Shown: positions 7,767 to 16,281, counted from the stretch's first letter. The stretch: 64,000 nucleotides of DNA from Leptotrichia hofstadii (GCF_007990525.1 NZ_AP019823.1:1674001-1738000), one strand, 5' to 3'. The notes: generated by a model from the sequence alone, not told the origin. Numbers and translations: made by a program.

Positions 7767-8783
7767 ATGGGATTTATTAATCCATTTCAAATTTACTCTA
7801 AAGGAGAGAACACTATTACAAATAATATTCTATTACTTCTATCAAACTTGTATAGAATAAATCCAAAAATTTATGAGTTGTTTATAAACAGTATTCTTCC
7901 AGAAAACATCAATTATGAAGTTATCCCTGTTTTTACACAGCAAAAATCACAAAAGGAAGGAGGAGTTATCGACGGACATATCCAGACAAAAGCAACAAAA
8001 ATCATTATTGAAACCAAAATTACAGGATTAGACAATACAAAAAAACTTATTAATTACTGCAAAAATGAAAATTTAGCTGAAACAAATATATTAATTCACA
8101 TAAGTGATTCTACCTTTGATGAAACTACCATAAAATCTATAAATCAAAGAATAGGAATTTATAATTTTAATTTTGTTTCAATAACTTTTTCCGAATTAAT
8201 TTCTTCCCTTCAGGAAATTGCGGACGAATATCCTTTTAATGAAGAGCTATACCGTTTATCCAAAGATTTTTATTATTATTGTAGTTCAATGGGTCTAATA
8301 AAAAACGTATTTAGAATCGTTCCATGTAATAAAAGTTTTGAATTAAATAAAAAATATCGTTTATACTTCCAACCTGAATCCAGAGGATATTCAAACCATC
8401 AATTTACTGGAATATATACTGCAAAAGAAGTGAAATATATTGGAAAAGTAAATAAAGTTTTTTTGGCTGAGCTTACAGAAGAAGGAACATTAATTACTAA
8501 AAAAATTTTAGGCAATGCGGAAATTACTAACGAGGAAGAAAACAGAATCATCAATGCAATAAGGGAATTTCCAGAAATTTATGGCTATGGAGATATTTCA
8601 AAAAGACATATTTTCTTTTTATTTGACGATAATGATTTTTGTCCAACAAAATTTAAAAAAACTTCAAAATATGGTTTGCTAGGCTCTAGATTTTTTGACT
8701 TAAAAGCAGATTTGGAAATTGAAAATGTAGAGAAATTATCAACTTTAGAAATTGCAGAAAAATTAAATGATATTACTTGGTAA
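7767..8783 (+). CDS. Putative PD-(D/E)XK nuclease
   Basis: A 338-residue protein with a very good RBS (AAGGAGG, 7 bases before ATG). The N-terminal half shows a PD-(D/E)XK-like core: GGVIDGHI with Asp69, then KIIIETKI with Glu82-x-Lys84 at the end of a beta strand. Upstream is a GENTITNNIL motif of the kind seen in helix 1 of restriction-type nucleases. The C-terminal half (from about residue 180) is a separate alpha/beta domain without recognisable motifs. No methylase is adjacent, so a stand-alone nuclease, possibly defence related, is inferred rather than shown. It is transcribed away from purH and followed at 30 bases by a secreted-protein gene. Confidence 0.5.
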   Translation: MGFINPFQIYSKGENTITNNILLLLSNLYRINPKIYELFINSILPENINYEVIPVFTQQKSQKEGGVIDGHIQTKATKIIIETKITGLDNTKKLINYCKNENLAETNILIHISDSTFDETTIKSINQRIGIYNFNFVSITFSELISSLQEIADEYPFNEELYRLSKDFYYYCSSMGLIKNVFRIVPCNKSFELNKKYRLYFQPESRGYSNHQFTGIYTAKEVKYIGKVNKVFLAELTEEGTLITKKILGNAEITNEEENRIINAIREFPEIYGYGDISKRHIFFLFDDNDFCPTKFKKTSKYGLLGSRFFDLKADLEIENVEKLSTLEIAEKLNDITW

Positions 8784-8813
8784 GAATGTATTTTAAAAGA
8801 TTGGAAAAGAATT

Positions 8814-9605
8814 ATGAGAAAATTGTTGTTAATTTTAAGTTTGTTCGTTATAAATATTATTGGATTGGCTTATGAGAAATGTAATCCTAAAACAATCTAT
8901 GAAATTAGTGTAAATGATTTAAATGGAAGTTATTTTGGACAAAACAAAAAAGATGGAACAATTATGATAAAACTTGGTAAAAATGCTAACAAAGTACAGG
9001 CAATTCACTTTGATGAAAATAGGATTTTAAATAATTGTATTCTTGATCCCAAAATAACAGAATTTCATATTGAACATGGTTTATTTATCAATGCGATGTA
9101 TGCTGAAATGATGGATGGTGTATATAATAATAATCAAGACATAAAAATAGATTATGATTCATGTCTTGAGAAAAATCATCAATTTTGTAAAATTTCTAAA
9201 GATGCAGATATTAACGGAAATCCTGTGGGAATTTCATTTAATCAAGAAGTTCAGGATATTGAAATTTATGGAAATATAGTTGACGTTGAAAAAAGAAATG
9301 ATTATAAAAAAGTGATAATAGGTGAAGGATATGAGGAGGAGAATATTGCTGTATGTGCAAGTAAAAGTATTAGTGAAGAAAATTGTAAAAAAGAAAAATT
9401 CATAGTAAAATCTCCAAATGGTTATGCCAATCTTACTAGAAAAGCGTATGATAATTCGACTATTCGTGATAAAATAAAAAATGGAACAATTGTAGTCATA
9501 GATCCAATTGATATAAGTCCTTTTGATGTTGAAGGAGTATATGTTGAAGTTTTAGGACAACATAAATTTGGATACATTAATTGGAAATATTTGAAAAAGA
9601 AATAG
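8814..9605 (+). CDS. Secreted protein with C-terminal SH3-like domain
   Basis: A 263-residue product with signal peptide (MRKLLLILSLFVINIIGLAY). The central region has four cysteines (CNPK, NNCILDP, DSCLEK, HQFCKI) and no known fold that I recognise. The last ~70 residues (VKSPNGYANLTRKAYDNS onward, ending GYINWKYLKKK) follow the pattern of bacterial SH3 domains (NGYANLR...G..V...). The C-terminus resembles that of the truncated gene at 63270-64000. RBS is weak (GGAAAAG). It lies 30 bases after the nuclease gene and 39 before the next gene, so the three may form an operon. Confidence 0.65.
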   Translation: MRKLLLILSLFVINIIGLAYEKCNPKTIYEISVNDLNGSYFGQNKKDGTIMIKLGKNANKVQAIHFDENRILNNCILDPKITEFHIEHGLFINAMYAEMMDGVYNNNQDIKIDYDSCLEKNHQFCKISKDADINGNPVGISFNQEVQDIEIYGNIVDVEKRNDYKKVIIGEGYEEENIAVCASKSISEENCKKEKFIVKSPNGYANLTRKAYDNSTIRDKIKNGTIVVIDPIDISPFDVEGVYVEVLGQHKFGYINWKYLKKK

Positions 9606-9644
9606 TATTAAACATTTTAAATTTAAAATTTAGGAGAAATATAA

Positions 9645-10328
9645 ATGGAAAATAATAATGTTGAAAATAAAAATTTAGTAAAAATTCTAATTGGAATAAT
9701 AATTGCTCTTGTTCTAGTTATAGGATTTATCATCATAGGTAGTGGTATTTACCAATTTGTAAGTATGAAAAATAAAATAAGCGAGATGGAAAAAGTTCAA
9801 AAGGAACAAGAAAAACGACAGTTGGAAAATCAAATGATGGCTTCAGTACAAACTCAGGCTAAAGAAGACAACAAAAAAAGTGAAACCAAAACCAACGAAA
9901 CTAAGACTGAAACTAAAGAAGTTGATCCATATGAAAGAAGATTTACAGCTTCTGATATGGATTATACACTTGTTGAAATAAAAGGAATAAGAAGTAATAA
10001 CAAAATATTAGTTCAAGTTTTGGATGGAAAAGATAAAGGAAAAAAGGGATATATAAATTTAAAAGGCTTTAAAAACATAAGCACTTCTTCTCTAAAAAAA
10101 TATATCGGTACAGTTTGGGCTGCAACAGGTATCAGTAATGGAGTAGAAATGGAATACGGCCTAATACTTCATTTACCAAATGCCAGCAGTAATCAGTTAG
10201 CTGAATATAATTTAAATAAATTGCTCATAGAAAGCAAAATGTCTGGAGATTCAGTCATTAAATACGACTGTGAGCGTGACACAGCAAGAAATTTTGTACA
10301 AAATTATGATTCTTCAGCTTGCTATTAA
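9645..10328 (+). CDS. Membrane-anchored protein with Lys/Glu-rich stalk
   Basis: A 227-residue protein with one transmembrane helix at about residues 12-36 (LVKILIGIIIALVLVIGFII), followed by a charged coiled-coil stalk (residues ~40-100, rich in K, E, T) and a ~125-residue outer domain. Part of the outer domain (ILVQVLDGKDKGKKGYINLK) has the look of a small SH3-like beta barrel. Two cysteines near the end (YDCER and the DSSACY terminus) could form a disulphide. RBS AGGAG precedes the ATG at 10 bases. It is the last gene of the unit, closed by the terminator at 10335-10382. Function unknown. Confidence 0.65.
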   Translation: MENNNVENKNLVKILIGIIIALVLVIGFIIIGSGIYQFVSMKNKISEMEKVQKEQEKRQLENQMMASVQTQAKEDNKKSETKTNETKTETKEVDPYERRFTASDMDYTLVEIKGIRSNNKILVQVLDGKDKGKKGYINLKGFKNISTSSLKKYIGTVWAATGISNGVEMEYGLILHLPNASSNQLAEYNLNKLLIESKMSGDSVIKYDCERDTARNFVQNYDSSACY

Positions 10329-10334
10329 ATATTC

Positions 10335-10382
10335 AAAAAAATACTCAGACAACTAATTACACCACTGTTTGAGTATTTTTTA
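10335..10382. terminator. Bidirectional terminator between convergent genes
   Basis: AAATACTCA.../...TGAGTATTT stem with A-run before and T-run after. It serves the plus-strand membrane gene and, in reverse, rarA. Confidence 0.75.
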
Positions 10383-10415
10383 TACCAACTATTTTTCTAA
10401 ATTCAACAGACAAAT

Positions 10416-11645
10416 TTATTTTCCATTCTTCTTAATCTTCTTCAACCACTCATCTGCCGCCTTTTCAAATTTATTTTCCCCATGCTCGTAAAACTTGATT
10501 TTTTCATTCATATAAATTTGGTCTACATAATGATTTTCATAATTATGTGGGTATTTGTAGTCTTTTGCTCCAACTTTTGTGAGATGAACTGGTACTTCCT
10601 GAATTTTTTCATTTTCAATGTGGCTTAGTGCTGAATTTATAGCATTGTAGGCTGAATTGCTTTTGGGAGAAATTGCGAGATAGATTGCCACTTCAGATAA
10701 GATGATTCTAGCTTCGGGCATTCCAATTTCCTTTATTGCATTAAGTCCTGCCACAGCAACTGGTAAAGCCTGCGGATTTGCAAGCCCAATGTCTTCAGAA
10801 GCCAAAATTACAAGTCTTCTTGCAATATACAAAATATCTTCTCCGCCAGACAGCATTTTCGCCATCCAGTAGACAGTCGCATCAGGATCACTTCCACGAA
10901 TACTTTTTATCATTGCTGAAATTGTATTGTACTTGTCTTCTGTCTTGTGGTATGATTTTTTTGTATTCAAAATTTCCTTTACTTCATCTAGCGTAAACTC
11001 CACTCCAACATTTGTTATCAGTTCCAAAATATTTATAGCCTGCCTTGCATCTCCTTCGATTATTTCCGAAATATATCCCAAAATATCATCTGAAATTCCA
11101 AAATTCTCCTTTTCATTAATATTTTTCAATATTTTAAGCAAATCATCCTCACTCAGCTTCTTAAATTCAAATGCCATACATCTTGATAACAATGCATTAT
11201 TCAAGCTGTAATAAGGATTTTCAGTAGTCGCTCCAATTAAAATAATATTTCCATTTTCCAAATCTTCAAGCAGTGAATCCTGCTGCAACTTGTTAAATCT
11301 ATGAATTTCATCTAAAAATAGTAATGTCTGCTGACCATTTGTGTGAAAGCTGCTGTGTGCCTTGTCAGAAATATTCTTTATATCAGTTACAGAGGCTTTT
11401 ATAGCATTCAAATATTCATAATGGTAATTCATTTTATCAGCGATTATTTCTGCAAGCGTAGTTTTCCCTGTTCCCGGTGCTCCCCAGAAAATCGCATTCA
11501 TAAAGTTTCCTCGCTCAATAATCTTCCTCAAAATCCCATTTTCCCCAACCAATCTCTTCTGCCCATAAAAATCATCAAGACTTTTGGGACGGTATCTAAA
11601 TGCCAGCGGCTTCTTATCTTCATATACTTCATCAAATAAATTCAT
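10416..11645 (-). CDS. rarA: Replication-associated recombination protein A (AAA+ ATPase, MgsA family)
   Basis: A 409-residue clamp-loader-like AAA+ ATPase that acts at stalled replication forks. It has Walker A GAPGTGKTTLAEI (around residue 56), Walker B LLFLDEIHRFN, sensor 1 IILIGATTENP with the family-typical NPYYSLNNALLSRC, and the C-terminal tetramerisation region containing GSDPDATVYWMAKML. Length matches the family. RBS GGAA is weak. The gene sits 64 bases behind a 26-codon ORF and a promoter-terminator unit (11804-11909), so its expression may be attenuated. Confidence 0.95.
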   Translation of the reverse strand: MNLFDEVYEDKKPLAFRYRPKSLDDFYGQKRLVGENGILRKIIERGNFMNAIFWGAPGTGKTTLAEIIADKMNYHYEYLNAIKASVTDIKNISDKAHSSFHTNGQQTLLFLDEIHRFNKLQQDSLLEDLENGNIILIGATTENPYYSLNNALLSRCMAFEFKKLSEDDLLKILKNINEKENFGISDDILGYISEIIEGDARQAINILELITNVGVEFTLDEVKEILNTKKSYHKTEDKYNTISAMIKSIRGSDPDATVYWMAKMLSGGEDILYIARRLVILASEDIGLANPQALPVAVAGLNAIKEIGMPEARIILSEVAIYLAISPKSNSAYNAINSALSHIENEKIQEVPVHLTKVGAKDYKYPHNYENHYVDQIYMNEKIKFYEHGENKFEKAADEWLKKIKKNGK

Positions 11646-11709
11646 TTTTTTATATTTCCTTTTTTATAATTTTATTTAATTTTCTAAATATTAAAAATAC
11701 AAATAAAAA

Positions 11710-11790
11710 TTAACTTCTAAATAAGTAATTATTCTTTTTTTCTTTTAAAATTTCTATTTGTTGTTCTAATAAATAATTTTCCTCTTTCAT
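11710..11790 (-). CDS. 26-residue small ORF upstream of rarA
   Basis: ATG at 11790 is preceded by AAGGAGAAGGGG, one of the strongest ribosome sites in the window, with 1-5 bases spacing. The peptide (MKEENYLLEQQIEILKEK, then KNNYLFRS) would be a short amphipathic coil. It follows the terminator hairpin at 11815-11847, so it would be translated only on readthrough transcripts, and it lies 64 bases before rarA. It may be a leader peptide, or a remnant of an IS3-type OrfA, whose ends can look similar. Confidence 0.4.
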   Translation of the reverse strand: MKEENYLLEQQIEILKEKKNNYLFRS

Positions 11791-11803
11791 TCCCCTTCTC
11801 CTT

Positions 11804-11874
11804 AAAACAAAAAAGTCTTGTCATAACTTATTTAAATACGACAAGACCGATGATCAAAACGATCAATTTATCTT
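11804..11874 (-). ncRNA. Putative ~70-nt small RNA or attenuator upstream of rarA
   Basis: A near-consensus promoter (11881-11909) would start RNA at about 11874. The transcript has a small hairpin (TGATC-GTTTT-GATCA) and then an 8-bp perfect stem GTCTTGTC/GACAAGAC (11815-11847) followed by TTTTTTGTTTT. That layout gives a discrete RNA of about 70 nt, with readthrough into the small ORF and rarA. Confidence 0.5.
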
Positions 11875-11880
11875 GAATTA

Positions 11881-11909
11881 AGTATATCACTAAAACATTA
11901 ATTCGTCAA
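11881..11909 (-). promoter_or_regulatory. Strong promoter driving the rarA leader RNA
   Basis: TTGACG (11909-11904), 17 bases, TATACT (11886-11881) on the minus strand. Confidence 0.7.
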
Positions 11910-12010
11910 CAAACATTTTAATTTTTTTTAAATAAAGTAAATTATAAACACAAATATCATTTTTCAAAACTTTAATCACTAAACATCAATATTTTCAACA
12001 GTTTTAAAAA

Positions 12011-12814
12011 CTATTCTTCTCCATAAAGTTTCTTTTTGTTATCTGAAAAAACATTTAAAATTAATATTATTGTAAATATTACAACAACAGATGATGTTAA
12101 ATAAAAATAATAATTAAACACTACTTCCTGCATATTTGCATTTTGCATTATTTCTCTTATAAATCCAGAGAGTGTTTCCATTTTCCAGCCTTGACTTGTT
12201 TGAAGCAGATATAAATCTAAAAATAGCCCAGCAAAATAAAAAATTATCATTAGAATTATTGAACTTACGCCAGAAAAAATTATTGCAAATAGACTCTTTT
12301 TCTTATTATTCTCGTAAACTTTAATCGAAAATAAACACATTGTCAATAAAAATCCAATTAACTGCATCCCTTTTATTCCTTCTAAAACTCCCGTTTTAAA
12401 AAATATAGTAATTTTATCACTCATAGAAATACTCCCAGTATTTTTAACTATCGAATTTATCATCGAAAAAGTCACTCCAAGTGCAAATAAAACAATAGTT
12501 ATCACTATTATAACAAAAGTCCAGAATTTTATTTTATTCAAATTCTCATTACCAAATCTAGTCTTCATCATTTTTATAAAAATAACACTTAATATAATCA
12601 GTACAACAAAGCTAAATAACGTCTGAACAAGCGTTACCATTTCTCCAGCTTTCAAATCTCCTGTTTTTGCCACACTATTGAAATAATAACTGCCAAAAAT
12701 ACCTCTTTGAAAAATTAGAATACTCCATGTAAAAATCATTATTCCAACTATTTTAACAGCTCCCAATAAAATATCAATAAAATTCCTATTTTCTATTTTT
12801 TCAAAATTTCTCAT
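12011..12814 (-). CDS. Polytopic membrane protein of unknown function
   Basis: The start is placed at ATG 12814 because GGAGG lies 5 bases upstream; an ATG four codons earlier overlaps that site. The 267-residue protein has about six hydrophobic helices, with a lysine-rich break in the middle (KVYENNKKKS). No motif is recognised. It follows a cytosolic gene (12883-13842) by 68 bases in the same direction. Transcription may run on toward the 11.8 kb region. Confidence 0.65.
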   Translation of the reverse strand: MRNFEKIENRNFIDILLGAVKIVGIMIFTWSILIFQRGIFGSYYFNSVAKTGDLKAGEMVTLVQTLFSFVVLIILSVIFIKMMKTRFGNENLNKIKFWTFVIIVITIVLFALGVTFSMINSIVKNTGSISMSDKITIFFKTGVLEGIKGMQLIGFLLTMCLFSIKVYENNKKKSLFAIIFSGVSSIILMIIFYFAGLFLDLYLLQTSQGWKMETLSGFIREIMQNANMQEVVFNYYFYLTSSVVVIFTIILILNVFSDNKKKLYGEE

Positions 12815-12882
12815 AAAAGCCTCCATTATATTTTAAATTTTTGTAAATCAACATTTACAATTTTAAGTATGATTTATTTCTC

Positions 12883-13842
12883 TTAAAAACTGTACTCTTT
12901 ATAATCAAACCAGACATACCACAGTATTTTTTCTTTCTGATTAGGATATTCCCCAATAAGTTCTGTTACTATTGCCAATTCTTTTATTACTTCACTAAGC
13001 CACACATCTTCATCAGTTTCATCGTAATAAATTTCATATTTTTCCATTTTCTCTTCCGTTAAGTAATCACCAATTTTCAAATCTTCTGCTGGAAAATACT
13101 TCTCATCTTTTATATCAATCTTTACAATTTTTCCAGTTTTTGGATTTGCAAATAATGAATATTTCTGTTCCTTGTCTTCATACAGCAAATACTGACAATA
13201 TTTTTTTAGATTTCTTTTCTCTGATTCAGGAATTACTTTTTCAATGTGATTTCCTAATTTTATTCCGCTATATTTACGGTTAATTTTAATATTTTCATCT
13301 AGTTTGACTTCTATTTTCCCTGTATCAAAATATCTCTTTAAGATTTTTTCAATTAACCTCAATTCATCCCAATAATATTTTTTTAAATTTACAAATTCAG
13401 GAACATCAAGATTTACGTTGTATTCCTGCAAATTATTTAAAAACTCCTCAGTATTCCCTATTTCAATTTCATCAAACCATTTATTATTAACAATATACTT
13501 TCCTTCTTTTTTACTTATATAAAAAAAAACGCAAAAAGCATAAATATCTCTAAATACTGCAATAATAAATGGCTCTCCATCCTTTGCTTCTTCGTTATAA
13601 ATCAAAAATTTATTTTCAAAATTTCCATTTTTGGCTTTTACATATTTTTCTGTATTGTTTAAAATGTCACAAAGTAATTCATAATTTAAATTTTCCTTAA
13701 TTATTACCTCTTCTTCTCCACTATCTGTTTCTTCTTTTTTATATTGATTATACAGCCACAATTTTAATTTTTTACTCATAAATTTTTTTAAAAGAAAGCT
13801 ATCCCTAAATATTTTCTTTTCCCATAATGACTTATTCAACAT
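12883..13842 (-). CDS. Uncharacterised cytosolic protein
   Basis: A 319-residue acidic/lysine-rich soluble protein with no signal peptide or membrane segment. The C-terminal part (KYEIYYDETDEDVWLSEV, then YPNQKEKILWYVWFDYKEYSF) recalls the small DUF-type proteins found in toxin-immunity neighbourhoods, but no family is assigned. AGGTGAGG lies 11 bases before the ATG. The first 25 residues are basic and may be a poorly conserved extension. Confidence 0.55.
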   Translation of the reverse strand: MLNKSLWEKKIFRDSFLLKKFMSKKLKLWLYNQYKKEETDSGEEEVIIKENLNYELLCDILNNTEKYVKAKNGNFENKFLIYNEEAKDGEPFIIAVFRDIYAFCVFFYISKKEGKYIVNNKWFDEIEIGNTEEFLNNLQEYNVNLDVPEFVNLKKYYWDELRLIEKILKRYFDTGKIEVKLDENIKINRKYSGIKLGNHIEKVIPESEKRNLKKYCQYLLYEDKEQKYSLFANPKTGKIVKIDIKDEKYFPAEDLKIGDYLTEEKMEKYEIYYDETDEDVWLSEVIKELAIVTELIGEYPNQKEKILWYVWFDYKEYSF

Positions 13843-14038
13843 AACTGAAAAACCTCACCTAATTTATTTCCCATTATATCATAAAAAGAGAACTCTGAAA
13901 ATGTTAAAGTTTTCATTTAAAATTTTTACTTTTTCACTCCCTATTTACTTTTTTACCCAACCATATTATAATACATTTACCACAAAATGAATTAAAAAAT
14001 TCAAATTTTAAATATAAAAAATTGAAAGGCTGATAACA

Positions 14039-14536
14039 ATGAAAAAAAATATCTATTTTTATGAAACCAATACTCCAATTGGAAAAATTGGACTTGCCAC
14101 AACAGAAAATGATTCTCATATTACTGATGTAATCTGGAATTATGAAATTGAAAAATTTAAAAATGATGATAATTTTCAAATTAAAGAAACCGAGTTAATA
14201 AAAAAGGCAAAAAATCAGTTATTTGAATATTTTTCGAAAAAACGAAAACAATTTGACTTGCCACTTTTAAAAGAAGGAACTCCTTTTCAAATTTCCGTCT
14301 GGAACGCTCTTGAAACAATCCCTTACGGCGAAACCCGTTCCTACAAGGACATATCCGTTGCCATTAATAACGAAAAAGCAGTCCGTGCAGTCGGAATGGC
14401 AAACAATCGAAATAAAATCTCAATTTTTATTCCCTGCCATCGTGTAATTGGTATGAATGGAAAGTTAGTCGGATATGGTGGAGGACTCCATATAAAAGAG
14501 TTTTTATTGGAACTGGAAGGTATTGAAATAAAATAA
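14039..14536 (+). CDS. ogt: Methylated-DNA--protein-cysteine methyltransferase
   Basis: A 165-residue suicide DNA-repair enzyme that takes the methyl group from O6-methylguanine. The acceptor cysteine is in IPCHRVIG (about residue 133). The helix-turn-helix region reads IPYGETRSYKDISVAI, with the asparagine hinge VGMANNRN and the C-terminal GYGGGLHIKEFLLELE. The N-terminal ribonuclease-like domain is short, as in Ogt. GAAAGG lies 9 bases before the ATG. It is a single gene. Confidence 0.95.
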   Translation: MKKNIYFYETNTPIGKIGLATTENDSHITDVIWNYEIEKFKNDDNFQIKETELIKKAKNQLFEYFSKKRKQFDLPLLKEGTPFQISVWNALETIPYGETRSYKDISVAINNEKAVRAVGMANNRNKISIFIPCHRVIGMNGKLVGYGGGLHIKEFLLELEGIEIK

Positions 14537-14610
14537 TTTAAGAAAATTATATTGTAATTTAGGTATAATTTTATTTTTCATCAAATTTTCTACAGAAATA
14601 TAAAAAACAT

Positions 14611-14639
14611 TTGTATTCCAATTTAAAATATTGTATAAT
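14611..14639 (+). promoter_or_regulatory. Promoter of the small lipoprotein pair
   Basis: TTGTAT (14611-14616), 17 bases, TATAAT (14634-14639), about 75 bases before the first lipoprotein gene. Confidence 0.6.
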
Positions 14640-14715
14640 AAAAATATAAAAAAACACAAATAATCAATACATAAAATGAGATAAATATATTTAAAACATA
14701 AGGAGATGATATGCA

Positions 14716-14895
14716 ATGTTTAAAAAAATTTTATTAATGGTTATACTTGCTATGTCTGTCGTGGGATGTGAGCTTTTAAGTCCAAGTTACTGGAATGATG
14801 TAAGTCAATCCAGAAGAGAAAGAGGAGAAAAATGTTATAGAAATGAAAATGGATATGCTTACTGCGTAGACAAGTACGGAAATAGAACATACTAG
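14716..14895 (+). CDS. 59-residue lipoprotein, copy 1
   Basis: ATG at 14716 follows AAGGAGATG. Signal MFKKILLMVILAMSVVGC ends in lipobox VVGC, so the mature peptide is a ~42-residue lipid-anchored protein. It carries two cysteines within a C-x9-C spacing (KCYRNENGYAYC) and ends DKYGNR-x2. It is one of two tandem copies about 307 bases apart. Function unknown. Confidence 0.75.
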   Translation: MFKKILLMVILAMSVVGCELLSPSYWNDVSQSRRERGEKCYRNENGYAYCVDKYGNRTY

Positions 14896-15022
14896 CTATA
14901 TGTAATTTTATATTTCAACTTAAAATATTATTTAGTTAAAAAGAACACAAATAGTTAATACACAAAATCGAAGAAATATATTCACATAAATAGATAATTT
15001 AAACGGAAGGAAATGATATACA

Positions 15023-15202
15023 ATGTTTAAGAAAATTTTATTGATGATTATACTTGCTATGTCTGTCGTGGGATGTGAGCTTCTAAGTCCAAAAGAATGG
15101 AGCGAATACAATAAGAGAAGGGCTGAAAGAGGTGTAAGGTGTTATGAGAGAGCTGATGGAATTTATTACTGCAATGATAAATACGGAAACAGAGTAGACT
15201 GA
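15023..15202 (+). CDS. 59-residue lipoprotein, copy 2
   Basis: Same length and architecture as copy 1: an almost identical signal (MFKKILLMIILAMSVVGC), CELLSP after the lipid cysteine, RCYERADGIYYC and DKYGNR near the end. The middle has diverged while the signal and cysteine block are kept, which suggests selection on both copies. RBS GGAAGG precedes ATG 15023. The ~100-base upstream region also resembles that of copy 1, so the duplicated unit includes the leader. A strong terminator follows at 15276. Confidence 0.75.
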   Translation: MFKKILLMIILAMSVVGCELLSPKEWSEYNKRRAERGVRCYERADGIYYCNDKYGNRVD

Positions 15203-15275
15203 TATATAATAGTATAGATATAAAACTAATCAATAAGATGGATAATGATAATCAGAAAAGAAGGAAACATATATT

Positions 15276-15323
15276 AAAGGCAGGGGCTTCCCATACAGGG
15301 GAATGCTTTCCCGCCTTTTTTTG
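15276..15323 (+). terminator. Branched intrinsic terminator after the lipoprotein pair
   Basis: AAGGC...GCCTT outer stem with an inner TTCCC/GGGGAA hairpin and a run of seven T. It is GC-rich compared with its surroundings. 15324-15600 holds no gene that I can support. Confidence 0.8.
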
Positions 15324-15600
15324 ATAAATATTTTATTTCTATTCTATCCCAGTTCAATTTCTTCATTAATTTTCTGATGAAAATCAATTTTGTTTTCAAC
15401 ATTAATAACATTAACTAATCATTTGTTTGACATATATTTTCTATAAAGCTATCTATTTTGTCTTATGTTATTCACTTCTTTTATTGTTTTCTGTATGAAT
15501 GATATTTTTTATTCTAATAGGAACAATTTCATGCCCATATAGAGCAATTTCCTCTGAAGGAATTTTTTTGATACAAATTGCAGTTAATAAAATATTTTCG

Positions 15601-15629
15601 TTGATTTTTATTATTTTTTATGTTAAAAT
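15601..15629 (+). promoter_or_regulatory. Promoter of the toxin-antitoxin operon
   Basis: TTGATT (15601-15606), 17 bases, TAAAAT (15624-15629), 38 bases before the antitoxin start. Confidence 0.65.
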
Positions 15630-15666
15630 TTTATTAACAAAAATAACAAGAAAGGGTGTGAATTTT

Positions 15667-15903
15667 ATGATAACCGTTTCTATAAATGCTCATCCTGACA
15701 TAGAAGATAAAATAAACAACTATGTTAAGGAAAACAATATCAATTTAAACCAAGTAATGTTAGATTTAATTCTTGAAAAAATCGAAGATGAAGAGGACTA
15801 CAAATTGGCTGTTGAAGCTTATGAAGAATATAAGTTAAACAAGGAAAAAGCAATTTCATTTGAAGATTTAGTAAAAAAAATGGGATTGGAAAATGAAATA
15901 TAA
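15667..15903 (+). CDS. Type II antitoxin, RelB/DinJ-like
   Basis: A 78-residue protein starting at ATG 15667, preceded by AAGAAAGGGTG; the longer upstream open frame crosses the promoter and is rejected. The N-terminus (MITVSINAHPDIEDKIN) reads as a ribbon-helix-helix strand, followed by a long helix and an acidic tail (EDEEDYKLAVEAYEEYKLNK) that would wrap the toxin. The final residues FEDLVKKMGLENEI are typical of the family. Its end overlaps the toxin start by 11 bases, the classical coupling. Confidence 0.8.
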   Translation: MITVSINAHPDIEDKINNYVKENNINLNQVMLDLILEKIEDEEDYKLAVEAYEEYKLNKEKAISFEDLVKKMGLENEI

Positions 15904-16051
15904 AGTTATCATTAGACAAAAAGCTGAAAAACAATTAAATAAACTAGATGATTCTATGAAACTAAAAATTATGCGATACATTAAACAAAATCTTAATAAC
16001 ACAGATAATCCAAAAAAATTTGGTAAAGCATTAATACTATTTCCCATTTAA
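15893..16051 (+). pseudogene. RelE/ParE-type toxin, truncated by a mobile-element end
   Basis: ATG 15893 overlaps the antitoxin gene. The 52-residue product starts MKYKVIIRQKAEKQLNKLD and contains IKQNLNNTDNPKKFGKAL, the N-terminal half of a RelE-fold toxin. Full-length members run to about 85 residues and carry the catalytic Arg/Tyr residues after this point. The frame leaves homology exactly where the repeat beginning ATACTATTTCCC starts (16034) and stops at TAA 16049-16051. The toxin is therefore almost certainly inactive while the antitoxin remains intact. Confidence 0.75.
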
Positions 16052-16104
16052 AGAGTAGAAATTAAAAAATTCATGGAGTTAAAGCGTTTTTTACAAGATT
16101 GTAC
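16034..16104. repeat. Mobile-element terminal repeat, copy 2, inserted in the toxin gene
   Basis: About 85% identical over ~70 bases to 4771-4842, starting with the same 19 bases. Its first base coincides with the end of the toxin homology, marking an insertion (or insertion followed by deletion) boundary. No transposase remains nearby. Confidence 0.6.
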
Positions 16105-16233
16105 TGTTATACAACCAAAATATCCTTTAATTAAATTTAATTATTAAGTATTCATATAAGGGATTCTTATTCAGATTTTGAAAAACTGTTTATTGTTCAT
16201 AAATATTTATAAATAAAGTTTAGTATTAGAAAT

Positions 16234-16281
16234 AAAAAAACTGCCTTCTATTCTTAAAAATAAGAGTATTAGACAGTTTTT
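16234..16281. terminator. Bidirectional hairpin terminator
   Basis: AAAAACTG.../...CAGTTTTT with a further TCTATTCTTA/TAAGAGTATTAGA stem inside. It lies about 120 bases past the GltP-like stop codon, and the rest of 16105-16399 shows nothing else. Confidence 0.6.

Noticed and set aside
15499-15666. Upstream extension of the antitoxin frame (56 extra codons)
   Set aside because: It crosses the best promoter of the locus and gives a hydrophobic start unlike antitoxins; ATG 15667 has its own SD.
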